Shown here: positions 1 to 13,494 of the stretch, piece by piece
How the letters are laid out: every line of letters starts with the position of its first letter
Position numbering within the stretch: the first letter of the stretch is position 1
Assembly: GCA_950295325.1 (NCBI GenBank)
Contig: OX485806.1
Span: 34,100,001 to 34,164,000, forward strand
Origin: Polytrichum commune
Taxonomy: Eukaryota > Streptophyta > Polytrichopsida > Polytrichales > Polytrichaceae
DNA length: 64,000 bases
Direction: 5' to 3'
The notes under the pieces: model-generated
Told to the model about the DNA's origin: nothing
The model's database searches: none
The model's input: the letters and a program-made list of their open reading frames with translations, nothing else
Translations under genes and position numbers: made by a program

Positions 1-3000
1 GACCGATTATGCCCAGAAATCTCCTCGGACACTGTATGTGGGTGTGTCATTCAGTTCTCCAGCTTCTAATGGAGTAGACTTGCATGACGAAACAGAAGGT
101 AGACAAACACATTTCTGGTAACCCTAAGTGGTTTCACGTAAGTGTAGGAGTGATTTTTCACAGGTTTGGATATTGATATCACGATGTTTAACCAAAAAAG
201 TCACGATTTTATTTCAAGTTTTGAGATTATTGTAAGTTTGCAAAGGTAAGATTCTCTCCCAACCCATATTCACAGCATAGGTCGACATGTTTTCAATAAT
301 TGGGAGACGAAAACTTGAGAACAAATAAGAGTGGTTTTTTAGCTTACTTTTTTCATCATGTTGAATGTGACCGCAGCTTGTGTGAAACTTCATAGCTTAG
401 ATTTCATCATGTTAGAAAATAATGGCTATGTGTGTGGAACTTCACAGATTTAGGGGACTCGATGTATGAGTATTGGGGGTTATTGGAAATAGGTTTGTCT
501 ACCATATGTTGCATTGGCATAACGATGATGAAGCATCAACAAAAATTGGACTTCCCCTTATTTAGTTATGGTTATGAGATGTGTATGTTAGTTGATCCTT
601 TAAGTGAATACGTAGGTCCTTCGCATTGTGTTCACTACTAAGTGTGGAATAATTAATATAGTTTGAAGGTGCAATTCAATCTTTTTAAAACATGCATCTA
701 GATCATATATACTTCAGACCATCATTCACCTTCTTCTCGAAGTGAAATCTAGCGGTACTTGCACCTATCTACTCTTGAAATATCTAAGAATCACCATGGT
801 AGGTGAGAGACCCGCATGATGAGGTGAGATGGCAGTTTAGAATACTCTTTTGGCAAGCGACGACCTAGCAATAAAAGGTTAAACGATCGCACGGACCGAG
901 CTTCCGGCTGTGTAAACTAATGAGCCTACAATGGTGTTTATTCGTTGAGCACATAGTCCATTCTCATCACAACGTGTGGCTTTCTAGTGACTGCTCTTAA
1001 CCACAAGCCTCGTCATGTACCACTCACATATAGGTGTCCAATTAAGAAGAGTGACCACAAACTGAAGACCAACAACAGACTTTAACAGTAGTATGAGAAG
1101 GAGATCTATCTAACACAACGTATTAGATAAGTTATACATTATCCTCCAAGACTTGTCAAAAAACATATGAGTTTGTGCCAAATGATTGTTTTGATACACA
1201 TTTGACACAGGATGCGATATTTTTGAAGGGCCCTAGGTGACCAATGCCAAATTTGTACGAGGGTAATAGGAAACCAACAGGACTTTTACTCGAAACATCC
1301 AAAGTTTTCAGGTCTATGCCAGTTTTCTTGGTAATAGCATCAATTTGCATGCCTTGTCGAGTGGAAGGTATATATATATATGTGGCCCTAAAAATCTCAC
1401 TTCCAAACTCCACAATAAATCAATTTGATTGTTCGTTGGGATTGGGAGTCGTCTCATCCAGTTAGAAACCGTGAATCACGAAGGCTTCAACTCTCAGAAT
1501 TTGAGATGCAAAAGCTCTAAAAGGTCAAAGTGTGAATTCTTTTTGTCTTCATTCCTTTCCCTTTTATGCGGTGGCGTGAAGATTCTCTTTGCTCTTAAAG
1601 TGACCACGCATAGACGCCTACCCTAAATGTGTCAACTATTCAACCTATAATGGTTTCTAGGTGTTGAGTGCATAGGGCCAATCTCATCATGACATGTCAT
1701 TGTCTTTTTGGTGTTCGTTCTTGATAACAAATCTTGCCCAAAACCAATGAAATCTAGCTAGGTGTCCCATTAGGAAGAGTGACCAACATAAAACCTGCAT
1801 TTCTTAATGTACCCATAAACAAACCCATATCTGATAACTATCCCAATTATAACATATAGAGTCTCCTAACGTTGTGCAGTTCCAGCCCTGTAACCATCAT
1901 TCTATAATTTGGAATGTTGGAAATAGATTGTGACCAAGTGAAAGATGAGTCATGGTCGTTGAGGAGTTCACTGTGATGGAAAAGTTTTTAGTTCAAACAA
2001 CATGAATTTGGGTGCCTTGAAAAGGGGTACTCATTGTACTCAAGTTTTTAACCTACCATTCATCAAAAATAGGTCAACCTATGCTATGAATATGGGTTGG
2101 GAGAGAATATTGCCTGCAAAAATCTACTATAATTTATGCATTTAAGTTTTGATTAGTTTTTGTTAAACACCGTGACATCAATTTCCAAGCATGTGAAATA
2201 TCACTCTAATATCAAACTTGTACCATAGTTATGCGAAAGTGCTTAAGTTATCATAAATGCATCTGTCTACCTTACACCGAGGGGTTGATCACACCAACCA
2301 CTTAATATGGCATCATCCGTCGGCATCTCCGGCTGCAATAGTGTGAAATCTCATGGGCCAACATTTATTTCTCAACATAATCCCCAACAATTTTACGGCT
2401 GGAACTAGACGGAAAGTTTGGTGTGATCGAGGCATGAGCAGGTAATATTTTTACTCTGACAGTCAATGAGTGATGTCTTTAGTCATCAATACTTAGGCAA
2501 GATATGATGAAAATCAACCCACACTAATTTCCCCTCCAAATAGTTCTGAAGAATACTTGATAGGGTGTGTGGGTTTAATATACACTCTTTTTTTTTTTGA
2601 GAGAGAGAGAAAGCAAACCCAGCCAATGCCAATGCCAAAATGAATTAAAACCAAGAACTTATATATACATTGGTATGGCAGTGCAATTTGGTTGCCTCTT
2701 GAGTTTTTAATCATGCATAGTACTTTGGGTTAAAATTAGATTACAAAAAATGATAACTTTGTTTATTCGTTCATATGAAGACCACAATAAAAAGAATAGT
2801 TCTTTTGTTTTGATATTGTGGTAATAACTACCCAAATTAATGTGGAATGTTCATAAAATAGCATGGGGCAACTTAACTATACATATCAGTGTATTCATTC
2901 TTCTTAACATGATGCCTATATTTGAGTGGTATAGGGTAAGGCTTGTAACAACGGACACCCAAAAATACATGTGTTTTGTAGAGATTGGACTATGTGCTCA

Positions 3001-6000
3001 CAAATTACACAACATTCGAGGTTCTAGAGTTAGCATGATTGGTACTTAAAGAGTCTTCACTTTGAACTTGACTTATGACTTTTGGATGTCTTTTCCAAGT
3101 CACAAACTTGATGTGACAACCCGAGGTGATCCATTGGTCATGAATTTATGTGAAGTTGGAAGTGGCTACAATGGGCCACCATATATGCCTTACTCATGAA
3201 CCAATCACACGGGATTTGAAGCAAACATCGGAAATGATCCAAGAATTTCACCCGAATTTTTGTAGCGAAAAATTTCTTAGTTACCTAGTAGACAACAACA
3301 ATTACATAAATTTATGAAACCCTAAGTACCCACAAGACCCCAAACCCTGTGGAGTGGACTCTTCACATCACATACAAGGGAGAGGTATTGTATTTCTTCT
3401 CTTGTGTGTACATTTAAATAGGCTATTAATTTTTTTTCGAAGTAAAGGCAAATGTCCACAAAAAGGGGTTCTGAGGTTCACATAGAAAAAATTGACAACA
3501 GATGTGCTAGTTTCATTGAGTTTACATTTCTCATTCATTTTTGTCATATGGTAATCATCCCCAATGACTACCCTATCCACTCTTGTTAGATTTAACATTT
3601 GGGTCACAGGTTTTTCCAAATTGAATCAAGTGAACTTAAGATTTAATTGATCTTATGATGGTGAATATAGATACTATTGGTGTCTTATCTTCAATGACGT
3701 GTGTTTTAGGGTCATATTATTATGAGTTACATCCTGTGGATGAATTATTTTTCCAATAATTATCTCATTTGAAAGTAAAAGTTGTTTATATATGTAATAA
3801 AAGCCTATCTATTTCATGATTAGTTTTTGTGTATATAGTGGAGACATTTATTATATTATTTTGGATAGCTTAATAGAAATACATGAGTCCATTTATTGAT
3901 CCCATTGGTACGTATATATTTGTTTCTCTCCACAAGAAATTTGTATATAGGGGGTTTTATTTCATACTCACTTGTGCATGTCATTTAGGTTTCAAATAAA
4001 GAGTCCACCCCTTGGATCAAAAAGTGTTTATGTTTTTTGTGTAAAAGCTTTAGGTTTGATTACCTATCATATTTATGAAATTTAGTTTAGAAATCAAATT
4101 GAGCAATTAATCCCATGTGTCATGCCATTTTTTATTATTATAATTATATTGTTTGCAACATGTATATACCCTCTAAGTGTCCTATATATGTATTGGGAAA
4201 ATATTGGCATATACACTTGGTAATGCTTGGTTGTAAACATGGCATTCATCATAGATTACACTATATCAACCATGATTTGTAGCTTTTCTTACCAAGTTGT
4301 TTGTCATCGGCCTACTTGGGTTAGTGTCATCATCACGAGCCTTTCTATTGTCCATGAAGGCCCAAGTGTGACATGGGCACCTAGAATAATATATTCCTTA
4401 CATATTAGAAAGGAATATTTAAGTGCCACCCATGTCACTATTGTATTGTAGTTTTAGGATTTTTGGGTAAGAAAGTACCAAGAAAACACTTAGTCCATAA
4501 ATGGCCAAATAGCCTAGAATTATCTAACTACTAAATTTATTATCCCAACTAGGGAGGGAGGGCTAATACTGAGTGTGGGAAATTAGTGAAGGAGATACTA
4601 AATTTCTTTACACTATGAAATTAGTGCCACCAAAAGATCTAGGAAGCATTGTTCATCCCAAAACTATTTACTATTCATAGCAACATTATTTACCGAAAGT
4701 ACCGGCACAATTCATCCTGGAAGTATTCACTTTTGCATAAGACTTTTTCATCACTCTACAAACACATTGGAGCATACATTGGTTTTCTTGAAATGTATGG
4801 AAAATAAACATGTATTCATGAATTCAATATCACTCATACTACAATTCAACCCTCACTAATTTGAAAACTTGACAAAATAATGCATGTTTAGGGGATTAGT
4901 ACCACGCGCATTAATTGGGATAATCAATGTAGTTCTATTGCCTTTTCCATACTACTTCAAATTCTCCCAACAACCCATAGACACACTAATTCCTCCATTA
5001 GAGATTGTGAAGAGTTAGATGTCAAAAGGTTTAAAGCTTTTTTTGGGTTCCATTGGACAACCGTCTATTGTCTATTCAAGTGTCCCTTCGAGCCACTTGT
5101 AGCCAATCTCTCAATGGGGACAAGGTAAGACTAATCTTGCTTGCTTACTTCTACACCCCGGCCTTTGTTGATATGTTTCGATCTCTTTTCCCGGGCCTCT
5201 TGATTCATCGGCTTTTTGTTTTAACCCCACAATGGATACAACTACACCCTCTCGTTGGGTTTATATATCGAGGCACTCGGGTACGTGGCCACAACCTTGC
5301 TTGCAGTGGAACACTAGACCATAAGGTACCGAGGCCTTAAAGTGTGTCACATTTAGAGTTTTCGGCAAATTTTTGATCGTCGTCGGAAGTGACAAAATAG
5401 TTGCAAGAAAATATCGTAAATTAGCAAACACAAGTCGCATTAGAGCAACTGGATTTCAGCACAAATGAAGTTTGTATGAGTTCAGGACGAAATTAAAATG
5501 GTCAATTTTGATTTGAGCCTTTCAATGCTGAGTAAGGGGTGTCCATTCATGTTTATTCATGTGTGCATGTTTCCTTGTACTCCAATGAGTTCAGGGCGAA
5601 ATTAAAAAGGTCAATTTTGATTTGAGCCTTTCAATGTTGAGTAAGGGGCATCCATTCATGTCTATTCATGTGTGCATGTTTCCTTGTACTCCAACCACTC
5701 ACTTGGCTTCAAGTAGCTTTGAAGGTAGGCGGTGAACATGCTAGCTAGCTTTATGGTAGAGACCCAAAGTATGTATCACTATTTGAACTGTGATACTTTA
5801 AGGCCTCGTTACCTTAGTTTACTAGTTTCCTCGTTCCAACATAGCACAAGATAACCCCCACTCCTCTTGAAGAAATCTAATATTCGAATGAAATTGAGAA
5901 GTGATTTAGGTATTAGTCTCCTTATTAGTCTCTTACATTCAAAAGTGGGTGATAACATGTCATTGTATTGGTTACAGACAATACGCTTACTCCACCCTTG

Positions 6001-6442
6001 GAGAGACACTTGGCCAACAGTTTCTTCCATTACACGATTACAAAAATTCAGTACATATCATTACTCAACTGGGTTCAGTTGCCTTGACTTCCAATCAATC
6101 TGAAGCACTGGGATTCTAACATCCGAAGGCTTTATTCTTGAATCTAATGGGGGGCTCATGAACACAACTTATTAGCTGAGTAATGTTATGCATGTATAAA
6201 CCCTCATCCCATCTAGAAGGTGCTCGAGACTGCTACCCACCTTGCAACAATAGGTAATTCTTTGTGTAAGAATGAATGCCAATGTTGGAAGTCAATTGAC
6301 ACAAGTCCTGATAGTTACTAAATAAATTGACCATAAGTTCGAAGTTAAAATTGACAATTGACCGCTAGATTGATACGGACTAACTTTGAATGCAACCATA
6401 GACAAAGTTGGGAAATTGCATCTCCCTTTCAAGAAGTCCTTA
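1..6442. other. Intergenic, AT-rich, no gene recognised
   Basis: No open frame here resembles a known protein; the short frames at 432-641, 1244-1465 and 5053-5340 lack any family motif. The first 30 bases match the outer end of a long inverted-repeat family seen again at 9950-10130 and 34604-35754. Stretches near 935-1060, 1660-1790 and 2960-3010 share words with a dispersed repeat. A two-copy tandem duplication lies at 5476-5693. Confidence 0.6.
5476..5693. repeat. Tandem duplication, 109-bp unit, 2 copies
   Basis: The unit beginning with ATGAGTTCAGG at 5476 is repeated at 5585 with only a few substitutions, giving two adjacent copies of about 109 bases. Both contain CATTCATGTGTGCATG-type runs. 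No coding potential is seen. Confidence 0.85.
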
Positions 6443-6945
6443 GGGCCACTTCACGCACAAGACCGAGAGCCCGTGACCATTACGCTTCAAGCACCCTCAT
6501 TGGTGGAAAAGGTAGAGCGGGTCCAAGTTCGCTTCACACTATGCTTGAGGGACCAACGGAGCATGTGAATGCAAGATGGATGTAAAGCCTACATGGATTC
6601 CTACACAGCATGAATGGATCATGTATCATGGTCACTCGGATTATTTTCAAAAACCCACCTCTTGGAGGTAAGCCTAACACAAAACCAGAAGACCATGGCA
6701 TTCCGAATGCTCACAACCGCTGATTTATTCTATTTTATCATGTGTGAGGAGATGCATGAATAAAAAAATCATTGAAAATTGCACTTGGTTGAGGGCCCGG
6801 TCACATATGACTTCACAATACACTTGAGGGGTCCGTGACCACACTACATGATTTTGGAGGTGTGTTGGGACAGCCTTTGGACACTTTTCTTGTGGGCTCT
6901 CACAATTTCATGGTCACGGCTCTTGGCTCATGTGTGAAGTGGCCC
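6443..6945. mobile_element. MITE, PIF/Harbinger-like, TTA target duplication
   Basis: The element begins GGGCCACTTCACGCA and ends with the near inverse TGTGTGAAGTGGCCC. It is flanked on both sides by TTA (6440-6442 and 6946-6948). A 3-bp TTA duplication with a GGG/CCC terminus is the hallmark of Tourist/PIF-Harbinger MITEs. It is 503 bp and encodes no transposase. Diverged relatives occur at about 33988-34490 and, inverted, at about 47330-47700 inside a TPC1 intron. Confidence 0.75.
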
Positions 6946-7265
6946 TTAGTCAACCTTAATTACTACAAAACTGCAACTTAAGTCACATGTCTAAATCTAA
7001 TTCACAAATACACGCAAGGTTCAGACCAAGGACTTTGTCTTAGAACATATTTAACTCTTGGAATCAATTTCCTCTTTTATTAACACTCACTCACTTAGTA
7101 GCTAGGCCGAATCTCAAATCAATCTTTACTAGATACAGACCATTGACCGTGCATCAATTCCAACACAGACCTTCAATTCAAAGCAAATTCCAATTGTACC
7201 ATCCAACAAGAGGTACAGACTTTTGATCACAAACACTTTGACTCACACACGGTAGTTGTAACTTA

Positions 7266-7792
7266 GGGCGGGTTTAGACTTGGAGTCAGGGCTCAAAAAT
7301 GGGTTGGGGTGCAAGAAATCCACTCCTCTCATTGGTAGAGAGGCTGGGACTCACCTCTTCAAGTTTACACCTTGAGTTGGGGCCAATTAACAAATAACTT
7401 ATTTTATTCATCATGACAATGGCCTCAAGCCTTGGAAAAGAGAGCTCCCAACCTTGTGGACTCTTTCCCTCTAGTTGAGGCCATTGTCAGAGCTTTTATT
7501 TGCTTGTAGTAGTTTATTCTTTGAGCATTGAATAGGAGGGGAGAAATTCTAAACTTATTATACTTTAATCATTATCCATAGAATAGTTCATGAGTACGTT
7601 GGTACGTGGATAACCCTCTCATAATTGCAGCCTCCAAATGGCCCCAACTCCACCTAAATAGGTTTACACATGAAAGCAATGAATGAAGTTAGGTTACTTT
7701 CTTATTAATGGCCTTGGGGGCCCATTTGCATGCCACATGGGACATATTGGCCTTCATTCCCAATGGCCTTGGCCCCAAGTCTAAACATGCCC
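7266..7792. mobile_element. MITE, PIF/Harbinger-like, TTA target duplication
   Basis: The left end GGGCGGGTTTAGACTTGG and right end CCAAGTCTAAACATGCCC form terminal inverted repeats. TTA flanks both ends (7263-7265 and 7793-7795). It is 527 bp and non-coding; the frame at 7708-7929 crosses the right end and is not a gene. Its terminus resembles but differs from that of the neighbouring element at 6443. Confidence 0.75.
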
Positions 7793-9949
7793 TTACACAA
7801 GAAAATTGGCCTTTCAATCACTTTGACAAAGGGTCACACCACGGTAAAAATCGCTCATATATATATACGACACACAACTTTCTCATAGCTCAAAATAGGA
7901 TTTATATACTTCTAGAGAAACGAACATAGGTTCGATACTACGCACGAGATATTTGTACTACTTATACTTAATGTTTAGTCACGTGTTTGGCCAAGATAGG
8001 TGTGGTCTTTCCTATTAGGCCATGGCCTCTTGCACTTCTTCTTTTCTAAATCTTTGGACCGTAGTCATGTGTTTCACATGGTTTTGAAGTTTGGTTCGAT
8101 TGGACTTTATTTATAGTGTTTTTAAAACCTATGAACTAAAGATTTCCAAACATTCAACACCACACATGTGTACCATACGTCTTCCTACATGATGAGGGTA
8201 GTATGATAGTCGGAAAGGTATGAAACGAATCTACAACACTTTCTAAGAATTTGTGTGGAATTTGTTGTGATGTTGAAAAGTGTTGGTGTAGTTATTGTGG
8301 TGCATGACTAGGGGGTTCACTCCCGTATTTTAAAAGACTACATGAGAACAAACATAGGGGTCCACTTTACAATTGTGACCTACAAATCATAAGACCCGTA
8401 CTTGTAACAAAGCTCCAGTTATATATTGGCCTCCATGGTATAAATAAATTGGGGTGTTTACAATTTTATCATGTTAGAGAAGTTTTGAAACCGACATACC
8501 ATAGGATTCAATAGGGTGGGGAATCAAAATAATATATTTAGGGCCCACATTATAGATGAGCACCATTGGATGACATCTCATGGATGTCTCTTGGTAGTTG
8601 GATGTCATTTGTCAGGTTAGATGTGAAAAAGGCTCCCGACGGGTTCATGCATTTTGTTTGGCTTTGTGAGTTCCCATTTGGGGTTTGTAGGAGCTCTTTG
8701 AAGTTTTCTTATATGTGCAAACTCCCACCATCTTGCGAACTTGGCAAATGTTGATGGTTGATTGTTGAAGGTTGGATAGTAGGCAGGCACACACATAGTT
8801 GGGCTCCTCAAGTGCACCCATTTCAAGCTTTATCCTTCCTACTTTTTGTTTCTTACTCACTTGGTATATGGGTCAGATTTAGGGTTTTGAATTCTTGTTG
8901 TGATTTCTTACATTTTTTGGGGAGCATTGTCAACACAAAGGGAGGGGGCGATGTCAACAAAAGATGTTTGTATGAGCAATACCAATTGCAACTCGATGAA
9001 CTTGGTTTTAGTGAGGTTGTTGGTCACAACCCAGGTTTGCAATGTCTTTGTTCTCACTTGCCGATGCCTAACCTAGTCCGTAACTTATTGGATCTTGTGA
9101 GTGTTTGAGGGTGACACACATGCAAAACTTGGACCACTACTTGAAATTATTCATATTGTTTAGGGTTTAGGGTTATGTGGAGTGTTGTAAAGAGTTTGGA
9201 TTCACCACTGGAGATCATTCCAAGAACACAACCCACAACCTGTTTGCCAATTTTTTAACAAACTACCTCATGTCTAAACATACATATTTGAAATTGGTGC
9301 CGAAGGAAGGGAGTCCCCAATCACAAGCCTCTAAAGGAAGTTCATTGTCTCGACCGCATTTGATCATCAAGCACTAGTGGCTAAAGGCATTCAGACACTA
9401 AGTGCAATGAATGAAACTACCAATAATGAGGAAAAACCCATTCGCTCTTGTTGGGAATCATGAATGGAAGGAAGTTAGGTATGCATCAGTTGTGTTTTTA
9501 AATACAATTTCTGGAAGGATTTGCATGTGTTTTTAAACACAAGCATTCTATCACCAATTCCACATATGTATGTTTTGAATGAATAAAGTGCATACTAGGA
9601 AGCTAATTTGTGTGCATGTTGTGTTGATGTGTGAATTATGATCTTGTATGTGTAAGTGTTAGATTTTACATGACATCAACAAAACCTATAATTTGTAACT
9701 ACTATATACCCATGTAAAAGAATAATAAATACCAAGCTAACCTACCCACAGGGTCCTCAAAAACAATAAATGTTAATAAATTATATAATACTAGGGTCCA
9801 TAATATTTACCTTCTCCAATAAAATACCCCCCCCCCCCCCTAAAAACACCTTGTGTTCTCACGTGTTCCCACTAAATACAAGAAAGTAACCCCCCCCCAC
9901 ACCCATCGGCATAGACTTTGAATGTATGTGGCAGAAAGTATACTGCATC

Positions 9950-10130
9950 TATGATCGGGAAGAACCGGCGGTTAGTTTTAGATGAACCGGTTGAGTTTGA
10001 GAAATAACCGGTTGATCACTTTAGAGGAATGTATGGAATACACCTCAAATTAATGTAGAAAAACCGAAGGACATGCAAACACTAGGATCTCAACCAATTA
10101 TGCCCAAAAATCTCCCCGATCACACTTCAA
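9950..10130. repeat. Solo copy of the long terminal inverted repeat family
   Basis: This segment shares long runs with the right arm of the element at 34604-35754, including TTTGAGAAATAAC, ACACTAGGATCTCAACC and the end AAATCTCCCCGA. The same end word occurs at positions 3-30. No matching left arm was seen within 10 kb to the left, so it looks like a solo or broken end. Confidence 0.6.
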
Positions 10131-10469
10131 CTGCATCTTCTCACTGTTTCTGAAGGCCAGATTATTGAGGCTTCACTTAATTTATTTCACTTATTAACAG
10201 CTTGCGTTTCTTGGCCGATTTTCAATTTGCTTGGTGAGCAAGCTAACCTAGATTGTGGAAATGTCAAAAAAACTGTTGTCCATAGTCTAGCTATGACACC
10301 ATGATGTGCACAGTAATTTGCGTGCTCAACCAAGAAGGTGCCCACTAGCCACATCATCCTCACACCAAACATTCCACACCTTGGACAACTAACCAACTAA
10401 TTCAATTATTTGTTAAGTAGTTGCCTTTCGTAATTATAGTTGTCTATGATTCGACCTGCCAAGAAATGT

Positions 10470-11025
10470 AGTTAATTATAGTTGTTAGTTAGTTATAATT
10501 ATATCTAGTTAACTAAAGTTGGGTGCAGCCCGCAGTGTAGTACCATGACAGATCGTAGCATTTATTGCTTTTCCTTTTTCTTTTATTCATTTTTTAAAAT
10601 TTGGGACTTGATTCCATTTGTGACTTGCGCTCAATCAACACTCAATGAGCACGACCTCATTATCTTTAAGTAACTTAGAGTATAATGGGTTCAACTGCTG
10701 CAAGGAACGGTGGGTTCTATTCCTTCTTGGGATGGGCCGGGTTGGATGACAAACATTGATTCTAACATAAGGTCTCTTAAAGAAGTTATTGTAGTATATT
10801 TCGATTCATAAATGAAAGAACTTGCCGGTTGGCTCCTTACAGATTTTGGAACTCTCAAGTTGTAGTTGTTTGAAAATTTTCTAGTTAATTATAGTTGTTT
10901 TTGAATCCGATCTTTAATTTTTTTCTAGTTAACTATAGTTGTTCTTCAAATCGGTTTGAAAATTTCCTAGTTAACTATAGTTGTTCCATAAAATGTCTTG
11001 AAAAAATCTAGTTAACTATAGTTAT
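10470..11025. repeat. Cluster of CTAGTTAACTATAGTT repeats
   Basis: The near-palindromic word CTAGTTAACTATAGTTGTT, or a one- or two-base variant, occurs at about 10879, 10924, 10970 and 11008, roughly 40-45 bases apart. Looser copies lie at 10470-10520. The spacers also resemble each other (TTTGAAAATTTTC). This is an irregular tandem array of unknown role. Confidence 0.7.
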
Positions 11026-13067
11026 TGTGGCACTTGTCCAAGGTATGAAACATTCCACCATCTCACTTGCTCCTTTTGTTTTATACACCGTAAATGGTTG
11101 TACGTAGGTGTTTACATAACAATACTAAGTTGTAGGTTGTTGCACCAAGGGGCCAGGAAAATGGTTGCACAACGCCTAAGTGACACGGGTGGGGATTGTT
11201 CCTAGTGGGAGGTTTTGATCTAGGGGGGGGGGGGCACTAGAAAAAATGTAGAAAACCACATGCGAAAAAATGACATAAATTTTACAATTTTCTTAGATAT
11301 ACAAATGTGTCCTCTAAATGTGGATTTGGGAATCATATATAATTTACGGTGTGGTTCAAATTGTGGTATTTTATTTATTTAGATGTAAAGTAGCATAAAT
11401 TAGAATCAAGTTTAGATTTTTTATTTATAGGTTCAACATAAGTCCTTTGCCATTAGTGGCATTGGATAAGAAATAGGCAAAATGTGTGTGGACATGTGGA
11501 TGGATTTGTTCAAACAGTCGCCTTTGGATGAAAATTACCAACATCTGGCCATGGAAGGGTTGGTTGGCTTATTTAGGGAGGGGGGTTCAAGAATCATACG
11601 CAGTATGCTAAGGTTTATAATATGATGGGTGTATGTGTGTAATGTGCAGACTAATATTTGCATGGTGTATTGTATGTGTAATGTATGTGCAGATTGTTCA
11701 CACAAAGTTCCTACTACTTATAAATAAGATAGGGTGATTATAATTATGTGACTCTAGAATTTACATATAATGATAGGGTGTTAGAAAATACCATCCACTA
11801 GAAATTTAGCTACTTATAGGATGAAAAGTATTCAACAAAGGAAGGTAAATTACCCCCCCCCCCAATTAAATAGGGGGTTCTCGCATGTGTATACATAACT
11901 CAAATGTACGTGCACCCCCTTGTGGTTTTGGTGCTTGTCCTTGATGATGTCATGTCTTTGTTACTTCTTACATGACGGTGTTACGCATCTGAGGGCTCCC
12001 CTACCCTTGAAGAATGCCCATTCTCTTGGTTCTCAATTAAGTTTTGGCATTGGCTTCTTGGCCTTTTTGTCTCAGTTGCTTTTTCTTTTCTTTTCTTTTC
12101 TTGAAATTGTTTAACTGTAGGTTGACCACGAAACATAAAACATAAATACTATGTTTGAGTAGTAGGGTTTGATAATGGTTTAAACTTGCAAAGCAATAAT
12201 CCAAAGTTTTAAACCTAATAGGAAATCATTCAAATATCGAGGCTCCAAATCTATACTAGATTGCAGATCCTGAATTAGAAAAATGTGACTTCAACCCTTT
12301 CATTATCTTGACCTTCCTTGGAGGCCAACTTTCACATGTTCAACATGCTTGCAAGATTGCAACATATTTTATGTTATTTAATTAAAACCCTGACTTGACT
12401 GAAGCTAAATTAATGATATTTTTCCTACCTATGTGCTTTTCAAAGTCATGTTATAGTGTTCACTATAACGCCCCCCCCCCCCCGGCCACTCCTTTGGCAT
12501 GCGATGTGGTGACATAGTGTACATGAATGACACTTGGCAAGAGTATGCTCAAGAATATTTTCCTCTTGCATACTAAAATGAAAACACATGACACTTGTCA
12601 TATCCTCAACAATGTAGATCTTTCCCATACATACTAAAATTTAAAACTATCATTTCAAGTATCCCAATGTGCTGCTACACTCAATGTCATAATTAATGTA
12701 CGTAAATTCTCACTTGAAAAAGTTGCTTTATATGTTGACGAATAGTATCATATTGGCAATCAACGGATATGATATTTTAAGACTTGTAGACATCTAGTTT
12801 AGGCCCTTCACAAATAGTGTAAGGGACACTAAATACTGTAAACAATGTTAAGGCAGGATTATTAAGGTCAGACATAGGGAGGCCGAACCAACTGAGCAAT
12901 CGTACATGGTAAATAGCAAAGCAGTTAACTCACTCAAGGCCAACCAAGCCAAAAGGGCAAGTGGGAGGACCTTAGATGTAGGGTTACATGGTTGAAGGTT
13001 TGGATTTTTGATAAATCTGAAGATGGGCTCGGAGAATGAGCCAGAAAACAAAAAGAGGTAGTAGTTA

Positions 13068-13494
13068 GGGCGTCCCCAGCAGCCTCGCCATAGGGCATGC
13101 CAACGCCAAAAATGGGGCATCCCGGGTTCTTAGGTGGCGGTACCGGCATAAATTGATCAGCACCAATGTCCGGTCCGGCATAATTTAGAAGCGGCCCGGG
13201 TATAGTAAAGGCCTTCCAACGCCATAAATGGTTCATATGGCGGCCCTCCTCCGGCCCGCCAAGAGATTACTTTAATATCAGATACTCCGATATCCTACTT
13301 TATCCCATGTCAGATAATAGGTGTCGTTGTCTTATTGATTGCTTCCTAATTATACCGGGGGTATGCCTAGGCTTTGGTGGGCTCTGACTCAAGATGAGCG
13401 GCCCCGCCCAAGATGGAGGGCTCCCCAAACACCCTAAACACCATATAATATATTATTTTTGGCGGGTTGCTTACTATCTCTCCTGGGGATGCCC
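13068..13494. mobile_element. MITE, PIF/Harbinger-like, TTA target duplication
   Basis: The left end GGGCGTCCCCAGCAG and right end CTCCTGGGGATGCCC are inverted repeats. TTA flanks the element on each side (13065-13067 and 13495-13497). It is 427 bp, GC-richer than its surroundings, and contains internal GGC-rich repeats (CGGCATAA and ACGCCAAAAATGG-like words) but no coding frame. Confidence 0.75.

Larger units (their letters stand above)
7796..13067. other. Intergenic, simple repeats, no gene recognised
   Basis: No recognisable gene is present. The longest frame (8758-9108 plus, 116 codons) has no family motif. The stretch holds a copy of the long inverted-repeat family (about 9950-10130), a cluster of GTTAACTATAGTT motifs at 10470-11025, and five poly-C or poly-G runs of 9 to 14 bases at 9827, 9890, 11223, 11853 and 12471. 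Confidence 0.6.

Noticed and set aside
8758..9108. 116-codon plus-strand frame
   Set aside because: No recognisable domain; upstream is a similar non-coding context and the opposite strand is equally open.
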